Origin: Streptomyces sp. A012304
GTDB lineage: Bacteria; Actinomycetota; Actinomycetes; Streptomycetales; Streptomycetaceae
Length of the DNA: 64,000 nt
Assembly (NCBI RefSeq): GCF_026008495.1
Contig: NZ_BQUN01000128.1
Coordinates: 38,838 to 102,837, forward strand
Reading direction: 5' to 3'
The notes below the pieces were generated by a model, which saw only the letters and a program-made list of their open reading frames with translations, was not told the origin of the DNA and did not search any database. Positions 56,106-64,000 of the stretch are shown here, in pieces; position 1 is the first letter of the stretch, and every line of letters begins with the position of its first letter. Made by a program: the position numbers and the translations under genes.

Positions 56106-58376
56106 TTGTCAAACACCGGCTTTCCACACAGCGAAGACAGCGAATTGCGGCAGGAACAGGAATTCATCGACGACCTGTACGCCCGCGTCGACGCGCTGCG
56201 CGGCGACACCGAGGCCTCGGTCGCCGACGCGCTCGCCCAGGGCGACAAGCCGATGCAGGCCCGGCTGGAGCGCGACATCCTCGTCGCGGAACGCTCCGGG
56301 CTGCTCGCCGCGCTGAACGCCGTCGACGGCTCCCTGTGCTTCGGCCGCATCGACCTGTCCTCCGGCGTGAGCCACCACATCGGCCGGATCGGTCTGCGCC
56401 GGGACGACGCCGAGCACACCCCGGTCCTCGTCGACTGGCGGGCCGACGTCGCCCGCCCCTTCTACCTGGCCACCGGCCACACCCCGATGGGCCTGCGCCG
56501 CCGCCGGCACATCTCCACCGAGGGCCGCCGGGTGACCGCCCTGCACGACGAGTTCCTCGACCTCGGGGACGCCACCCGCACCGGGTACGAGGACCCGGCC
56601 GGCGACGCCGTGCTGCTCGCCGCCCTGGACTCCGCGCGCACCGGCCGGATGCACGACATCGTGCAGACCATCCAGGCCGAGCAGGACGAGATCATCCGCG
56701 CCCCGCACCGAGGGGTGCTGGTCGTCGAGGGCGGCCCGGGCACCGGCAAGACCGCGGTCGCCCTGCACCGCGCCGCCTATCTGCTGTACGAGCACCGCGA
56801 ACTGCTCGCCAAGCGGGCCGTGCTGATCGTCGGCCCCAACCCCGCCTTCCTCGGCTACATCGGGGAGGTGCTGCCCTCGCTGGGCGAGACGGGCGTGCTG
56901 CTGGCCACCGTCGGCGAGCTCTACCCGGGCGTGCGGGCGACGGCCACGGACACGCCGGAGGCGGCCGCCGTGAAGGGCCGCGCAGACATGGCCGACGTCC
57001 TCGCCGCCGTCGTACGCGACCGGCAGGCGCTGCCCGACCCGGTGATCGCGATCGAGCACGACCGTGAGGTGCTGATGCTCGACGACGGCCTGGTGGGCGT
57101 CGCCCGGGAGCGCACCCGGGCCGCGCGACTGCCGCACAACGCGGCCCGTGAGCACTTCGAGGGCCACATCCTCAACACCCTCACCGAGCTGTACGCCGAA
57201 CGCGTCGGCACCGACCCCTACGACGGCACCAGCCTCCTCGACCCGAGCGACATCACCCAGATCCGCGACGAGCTGGCCGAGAACCCCGAAGTATGGTCCG
57301 CCATCGACCAGTTGTGGCCGGTGCTCACCCCGCAGCGGGTTGTCGCGGACTTCCTCGCCGACCCCGAGGGGTACGTCCGCGACGAGGACGCGGCCGCCAT
57401 CCGCCGCCCGGTCACCCGCACCTGGACGGTCGCGGACGTCCCGCTGCTCGACGAGGCCGCCGAACTCCTCGGTGAGGACGACCGGTCGGCGCGGGCCCGC
57501 GCCGAACGCGAACGCGCGACGCAGATCGCGTACGCGCAGGGCGTGCTGGACGTCTCCTACGCCTCCCGCACCTACGAGTTCGAGGACAAGGAGGACGACG
57601 ACCCCGAAGCCAGCGAGGTGCTGTCGGCGCACCACATCATCGACGCCGAACGCTTCGCGGAACGCCACGAGGAGGACGACCACCGCAGCGCCGCCGAGCG
57701 CGCGGCGGCCGACCGGACCTGGGCGTTCGGACACATCATCGTCGACGAGGCGCAGGAGCTGTCCCCGATGGCGTGGCGGCTGCTGATGCGGCGCAGCCCC
57801 ACCCGCTCGATGACCCTGGTCGGCGACCCCGCCCAGACCGCGGAGGCGGCCGGCGTCGGATCCTGGGCGAAGATCCTCCAGCCGTACGTCGAGGACCGCT
57901 GGGCGCACACCCGGCTGGGCGTCAACTACCGCACCCCGGCCGAGATCATGGAGGTCGCGGCGGCCGTCGTCCGCGCCGAGGACCCCGGCTTCGCGCCGCC
58001 CAGCTCGGTGCGCTCCACCGGCGTACGGCCCTGGGCCCGCGCCACCGACGACCTGCCCGGCGCGGTCGCCAAGGCGGTCGAGGAGCTGACCCCCGCCGAG
58101 GGCCGGCTCGCGGTGATCGCCCCGCGCGCGCTGCACCGCGCGCTGGCCGCCCGGCTGGACGGGGTGACCGCCGGCGCCGAGCCCGACCTGACCCGCACGG
58201 TCGTCCTGCTCGACCCCCGCCAGTCCAAGGGTCTGGAGTTCGACTCCGTCCTCGTGGTCGAGCCGGCCGAGTACGGCACCAGTGACCTGTACGTCGCTCT
58301 GACCCGGGCCACCCAGCGGCTGGGCGTGGTGCACAGCCGCGACCTGCCCAGGGCATTGGCCGAGACCTTGTCATAA
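56106..58376 (+). CDS. HelD/HelR-like RNA polymerase-interacting helicase (UvrD superfamily)
   Basis: This 756-residue protein has an N-terminal coiled-coil entry (ELRQEQEFIDDLYARVDALRG) and the HelD family opening (VDGSLCFGRIDL, LVDWRADVARPFYLATGHTPMGL), Walker A GGPGTGKTAVALHR (about 209-222), motif II VDEAQELSPMAWRLLMRR, GDPAQT, and C-terminal motifs SKGLEFDSVLVVEP and YVALTRATQRLGV. In actinobacteria such proteins displace stalled RNA polymerase or protect it from rifamycins (HelR). The start is the TTG at 56106 with GGGAG upstream; this is supported by the SNTGFPHSEDSELRQE start. It follows the trxA terminator, so it is its own transcription unit. Confidence 0.88.
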   Translation: MSNTGFPHSEDSELRQEQEFIDDLYARVDALRGDTEASVADALAQGDKPMQARLERDILVAERSGLLAALNAVDGSLCFGRIDLSSGVSHHIGRIGLRRDDAEHTPVLVDWRADVARPFYLATGHTPMGLRRRRHISTEGRRVTALHDEFLDLGDATRTGYEDPAGDAVLLAALDSARTGRMHDIVQTIQAEQDEIIRAPHRGVLVVEGGPGTGKTAVALHRAAYLLYEHRELLAKRAVLIVGPNPAFLGYIGEVLPSLGETGVLLATVGELYPGVRATATDTPEAAAVKGRADMADVLAAVVRDRQALPDPVIAIEHDREVLMLDDGLVGVARERTRAARLPHNAAREHFEGHILNTLTELYAERVGTDPYDGTSLLDPSDITQIRDELAENPEVWSAIDQLWPVLTPQRVVADFLADPEGYVRDEDAAAIRRPVTRTWTVADVPLLDEAAELLGEDDRSARARAERERATQIAYAQGVLDVSYASRTYEFEDKEDDDPEASEVLSAHHIIDAERFAERHEEDDHRSAAERAAADRTWAFGHIIVDEAQELSPMAWRLLMRRSPTRSMTLVGDPAQTAEAAGVGSWAKILQPYVEDRWAHTRLGVNYRTPAEIMEVAAAVVRAEDPGFAPPSSVRSTGVRPWARATDDLPGAVAKAVEELTPAEGRLAVIAPRALHRALAARLDGVTAGAEPDLTRTVVLLDPRQSKGLEFDSVLVVEPAEYGTSDLYVALTRATQRLGVVHSRDLPRALAETLS

Positions 58377-58452
58377 CGGGGCATCACGCGGACGTAACAG
58401 TTCGCGCTGTGATTACTGCGCGTGCACGGCCGGTGCGGTATGCGTGTGCGGT

Positions 58453-59871
58453 ATGGACGTCCAACCCCACACCCCCGCCCCGGTCGACACCCCCGTGCTC
58501 GGATCGCTGCCCGTCGAACCGCTGCTCACCGCCGAGTTCGACGCCGACCCGGGCGCGGTGTACGAGCGGCTGCGGCGCACCTACGGCCCCGTCGCACCGG
58601 TCGGTCTGATGGGCGTACCGGTGTGGCTGGTGCTGGAGTACCGGGAGGTGCTGGAGGTGCTGCGCAACGAGAGCCAGTGGCGGCGCGACATCCGGTACTG
58701 GCGGGCCAGGGCCCAGGGCGAACTGCCGCCGGACTGGCCGCTGCTGGCGGGCTACGAGGTGCGCCAGACCATGTTCATGGACGAGGAGGAGCACCGGGCG
58801 GTGCGCCGCACCCACCACGCGGCACTGCGCCCCTTCCAGGACGCCCGCAGCCCCGAGGGCTGGGAGCTGCGCGCGGCGGTCGCCCGGTACGCCGACGAAC
58901 TGGTCGGGGTGCTGGCGGCGGAGTCCGGCCGCTCGGGCTTCGCCGACCTCGGCGCGCAGTACACCCGGCCGCTGCTGCTGATGGTCACCACCAAGCTGTT
59001 CGGCTGCCCGGTCGAGCTGGGCGACGAACTGGTCATGGACCTGTGGCGGATGCTGGACGGCGGCCCCGACGCGGGCCCCGCCACCGCCCGCGCGCTGGCC
59101 GCCTTCACCCGGCTCGCCGCCCACCGCAGGGCCCGTCCCGGCGACGACTTCACGTCCTACCTGCTGCTCGCCGACCCCGACATCAGCGACGAACAGCTCG
59201 GCAGGGAGCTGTTCATGAACGCCGTCTACCTCAACGACATCACCGGCAACATGGTCCTCAACACCCTGCTGGAGGTGTTGCGCGGCAACGCCACCGTCCG
59301 CCGCAGCCTCTCCGCCGGGCAGCTGGGCGAGACCGTGAACCGGGTCGCCCTCGCCAACCATCCGGTCGCCAACATGTGCTTCCGGTTCGCGGCGCGGGAC
59401 GTACGGCTCGGCAATGTCTGGATCCGCGCCGGGGACGCCGTCTCCCCGTCCGTGGCGGCGGCCCACCGCGACCTGCTCGCGATCGGCTCCTCGCACATGG
59501 TCGGCTCCACCGTCTCCACCCGCGCCCACCTCGGCTGGGGCGCGGGCCCCCACCAGTGTCCGACGGCGGCCCGCGAACTCGGCTCCCTGATCGTGACCAC
59601 CGCCGTGGGCCGCGTCTTCGACCGCTTCGCCCAGGTCGAACTGACCCTCCCGCACGACCAGCTGCCGTGGCGGTCCGGCCCGGTGGTGCGCGGCCTGCGG
59701 GTCCTGCCGGTGCGCTACGAACTGACCGACGACGCCCTGTCCCTGCGACGCGCGGAAACCACGCCGCCGTCCCTCACCGGCTGCACCAGCGGTGAGGGAC
59801 AGGCCAGGGGACTGCTGGCGGCGCTGCGACGGCTGATGTCCGGTGTGCGCAAGGGCGTCCCGGAGGCGTGA
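58453..59871 (+). CDS. cytochrome P450 with non-canonical K-helix and heme motif
   Basis: This 472-residue P450-like protein keeps the heme cysteine (Cys369 in WGAGPHQCPTA), but the loop has Trp at the -7 position and Thr at +2 instead of F and G. The K-helix region reads GETVNRVALANHP, with Asn296 at the place of the EXXR Arg, and the I-helix lacks the AGxxT motif (YLNDITGNMVLNTLL). These are reminiscent of CYP156/CYP157-type actinobacterial P450s, which lack EXXR. The function is not predictable. The ATG at 58453 is chosen; no clear ribosome-binding site. The C-terminal ~70 residues are unusual. Confidence 0.85.
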   Translation: MDVQPHTPAPVDTPVLGSLPVEPLLTAEFDADPGAVYERLRRTYGPVAPVGLMGVPVWLVLEYREVLEVLRNESQWRRDIRYWRARAQGELPPDWPLLAGYEVRQTMFMDEEEHRAVRRTHHAALRPFQDARSPEGWELRAAVARYADELVGVLAAESGRSGFADLGAQYTRPLLLMVTTKLFGCPVELGDELVMDLWRMLDGGPDAGPATARALAAFTRLAAHRRARPGDDFTSYLLLADPDISDEQLGRELFMNAVYLNDITGNMVLNTLLEVLRGNATVRRSLSAGQLGETVNRVALANHPVANMCFRFAARDVRLGNVWIRAGDAVSPSVAAAHRDLLAIGSSHMVGSTVSTRAHLGWGAGPHQCPTAARELGSLIVTTAVGRVFDRFAQVELTLPHDQLPWRSGPVVRGLRVLPVRYELTDDALSLRRAETTPPSLTGCTSGEGQARGLLAALRRLMSGVRKGVPEA

Positions 59872-59891
59872 TACCTCGGCACCTCGGTTTG

Positions 59892-62438
<2,547 letters not shown>

Positions 62439-62451
62439 GGACGAGGCCTCC

Positions 62452-63831
62452 TCAGATGGGATCGGACGCGGCGAGCCGGTGTATCGCGGACAGCGGGACG
62501 GGCAGCCAGTCGGGACGGTGCCGGGCCTCGTAGACGACCTCGTAGACCGCCTTGTCCGTCTCGTAGGCCCGCAGCAGCACCGGGTCGGTGCGCGGGTCGG
62601 CGCCCGCCACCTCGGCGTACCCGGAGCAGTACGCCGCCCGGCACGCCTCGGCCCAGCCGGGCGCGGGCGGGGCGGCCGAGTGGGCCGCGTAGTCGAAGGA
62701 CCGCAGCATGCCCGCCACGTCCCGCACCGTGGGCTGCGGCATCCGCCGCTCGGCCAGCGGACGGGCCGGCTCGCCCTCGAAGTCGATCAGCGCCCACTCG
62801 CCGGACGGCGCGCGCAGGCACTGTCCGAGGTGCAGATCGCCGTGCACGCGCTGGGCGGTCCAGGTGCGGCCCTCGGCCGCGAGGTCGGACAGCGCCGTGA
62901 AGGCGGTGCGCAGCGCGGGCGCGTACGGGCGCAGCGCGGGCACCGCCTGCGCGGCCGTGTCGAGCCGCCCGGCCATGCCGTCCACCAGCGGTCCGAGCTG
63001 GGCGTGCCCCAGGGTCGCCGTGGGCAGCGCCCGGGCGAGCGCCGTGTGCACCTCGGCGGTGGCGCGGCCCAGCGCCCGCGCCTCGGCCCCGAAGTCCTCG
63101 CCCTTGGCCAGCTCCCGCAGGGCCAGCTCCCACCCGTCGGTGGCGCCCTGCACATACGGCTGGAGCACGCCCAGCACGTACGACTCGCCCGCGCCCTCCT
63201 CCAGGTCCGCGTGCATCCACGCCGTCGGCGCGGGCACCCGGGGACAGCCCTCGCGGGCCAGCGCCAGCGGCAGCTCGAGATCGGGATTGACGCCGGGGAC
63301 CACCCGGCGCAAAAGCTTCAGAATGAACGTATCTCCATAGACGACCGACGAGTTCGACTGTTCGGACGTCACACGGCGCGGCACGAGGCCGGACCGTATC
63401 TCCTGCGCCGGGTCCCGCTCGCAGCGCAGCGCGCCGATCCGGGCGCCGGTGCGCAGCGCCTCCAGGAGCACCTCGGCGGGCCGGGGGTCGTACAGGGCGT
63501 CGTACACGGTGCGCCCGGCGAGCGGGCCGTCCGGCACGTGCCCGATCAGCGCGGGCGCCAGCCGCGGCGGCAGCGCCTCACGGACACCGACCAGCAGCTG
63601 GTAGCAGTCGCCGGGTGCGATGCCCTGGTGCGCGCGCACCAGCAGGTGGTACAGGCCGAGCCTGGAGCCGGCCGGCAGCAGCTCGGTGGCCGCCACCAGC
63701 GAGAACCCGGTGACCGGACTCCCCTTGCCGGCGAACCAGCGCTGCCGTGGCAGCCACTCCCGCAGCAGGGGGGCCAGTGACGCGAGGAGGCTGGGGCTCG
63801 TCTTGCCGGAAAGGGTGACCGTTTCCGCCAT
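62452..63831 (-). CDS. maltokinase (GlgE pathway)
   Basis: This 459-residue aminoglycoside-phosphotransferase-like kinase phosphorylates maltose to maltose-1-phosphate with ATP. It has WLPRQRWFAGKGSPV, the nucleotide-binding SEQSNSSVVYGDTFILKLLRR, catalytic-loop VHGDLHLGQCL and the metal-binding DFEGEPARPLAERR. It lies between treS and glgB, the classical GlgE order, in which TreS makes maltose from trehalose, Mak phosphorylates it, GlgE polymerises it and GlgB branches it. The ATG at 63831 is 86 nt from the treS stop. Names pep2/mak are used. Confidence 0.95.
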   Translation of the reverse strand: MAETVTLSGKTSPSLLASLAPLLREWLPRQRWFAGKGSPVTGFSLVAATELLPAGSRLGLYHLLVRAHQGIAPGDCYQLLVGVREALPPRLAPALIGHVPDGPLAGRTVYDALYDPRPAEVLLEALRTGARIGALRCERDPAQEIRSGLVPRRVTSEQSNSSVVYGDTFILKLLRRVVPGVNPDLELPLALAREGCPRVPAPTAWMHADLEEGAGESYVLGVLQPYVQGATDGWELALRELAKGEDFGAEARALGRATAEVHTALARALPTATLGHAQLGPLVDGMAGRLDTAAQAVPALRPYAPALRTAFTALSDLAAEGRTWTAQRVHGDLHLGQCLRAPSGEWALIDFEGEPARPLAERRMPQPTVRDVAGMLRSFDYAAHSAAPPAPGWAEACRAAYCSGYAEVAGADPRTDPVLLRAYETDKAVYEVVYEARHRPDWLPVPLSAIHRLAASDPI

Positions 63832-63917
63832 GGCGTCACATTCCTTTACCCGGGGGGTCAGGGTGTTACTGATGCGTGCCCCGGGCGGGACGGGGGAAAC
63901 CGCCCCGCCGCCGGGTT

Positions 63918-64000
63918 CTAGACGGCTTCCACGCGCAGCCGGAACCAGTAGAAACCGTGGCCTGCGAGGGTGAGCAGGTAGGGCAGTTCGCCGATCGCGG
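63918..64000 (-). CDS. treS: trehalose synthase (C-terminal 27 residues, cut by window end)
   Basis: The last 27 codons (AIGELPYLLTLAGHGFYWFR, then LRVEAV and stop) fit the C-terminus of TreS/Pep2-linked trehalose synthase. It is immediately upstream of the maltokinase gene in the conserved GlgE-pathway order. The rest lies past 64000. Confidence 0.85.
   Translation of the reverse strand, partial: AIGELPYLLTLAGHGFYWFRLRVEAV

Overview
The window is high-GC actinobacterial chromosome. GTG/TTG starts, third-position GC bias, 4-nt start/stop overlaps and the gene content all point to Streptomyces. From memory, the order filP-scy-mce-thiolase-meaB ... icmA ... pyk-ackA-pta-pfkA ... merR-trxA-helicase-glgB-maltokinase-treS follows the S. 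coelicolor SCO539x-SCO544x region, so most of the window looks like core chromosome. No tRNA, rRNA, CRISPR array or insertion sequence was seen.

Region 1 (1-10.2 kb): the start of an LLM-class flavin oxidoreductase, a small conserved protein, two paralogous ABC ATPase/permease pairs, and the coiled-coil cytoskeletal genes filP and scy that organise polar growth. Region 2 (10.3-13.2 kb): methylmalonyl-CoA epimerase, a thiolase and meaB. These fit the isobutyryl-CoA mutase large subunit icmA at 24.3 kb, giving a C4/propionyl-CoA cobalamin-pathway theme. Region 3 (13.2-24.2 kb): a PepSY protein divergent from an OmpR/EnvZ-type two-component pair, a MarR regulator, three tandem AIM24 genes, a DUF3817/thiamine-binding pair, a TetR-controlled DUF4166 operon with twin palindromic operators on its promoter, a secreted metalloprotease, and a second MarR/DUF3817 pair. 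Region 4 (26-31.3 kb): TetR, a thioredoxin-TPR co-chaperone, and an uncharacterised DUF6230-DUF6114-acidic-protein cluster preceded by a 650-bp leader with three TTAC/GTAA inverted repeats.

Region 5 (31.4-41.5 kb): central carbon metabolism (pyruvate kinase, acetate kinase, phosphotransacetylase, phosphofructokinase), then a CitA/CitB-like two-component system divergent from a dicarboxylate symporter that it probably controls. Region 6 (41.6-52.7 kb) is the most accessory part: a two-LamG secreted protein gene broken by one extra C, a 19-bp hairpin, a 2163-residue RHS/SpvB-type polymorphic toxin whose C-terminal domain resembles toxin type 44, and a 16-codon ORF where an immunity gene would be expected. 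Region 7 (52.7-64 kb): an aldo/keto reductase-epimerase operon divergent from an Lrp regulator, a MerR-thioredoxin operon with a textbook 19-bp-spacer promoter, a HelD/HelR-like RNA polymerase helicase, a P450 without the canonical EXXR motif, and the GlgE-pathway genes glgB, maltokinase and the end of treS.

The best candidates for new biology are the LamG/RHS locus, the DUF6230/DUF6114 cluster, the twin-operator TetR-DUF4166 operon and the EXXR-less P450.
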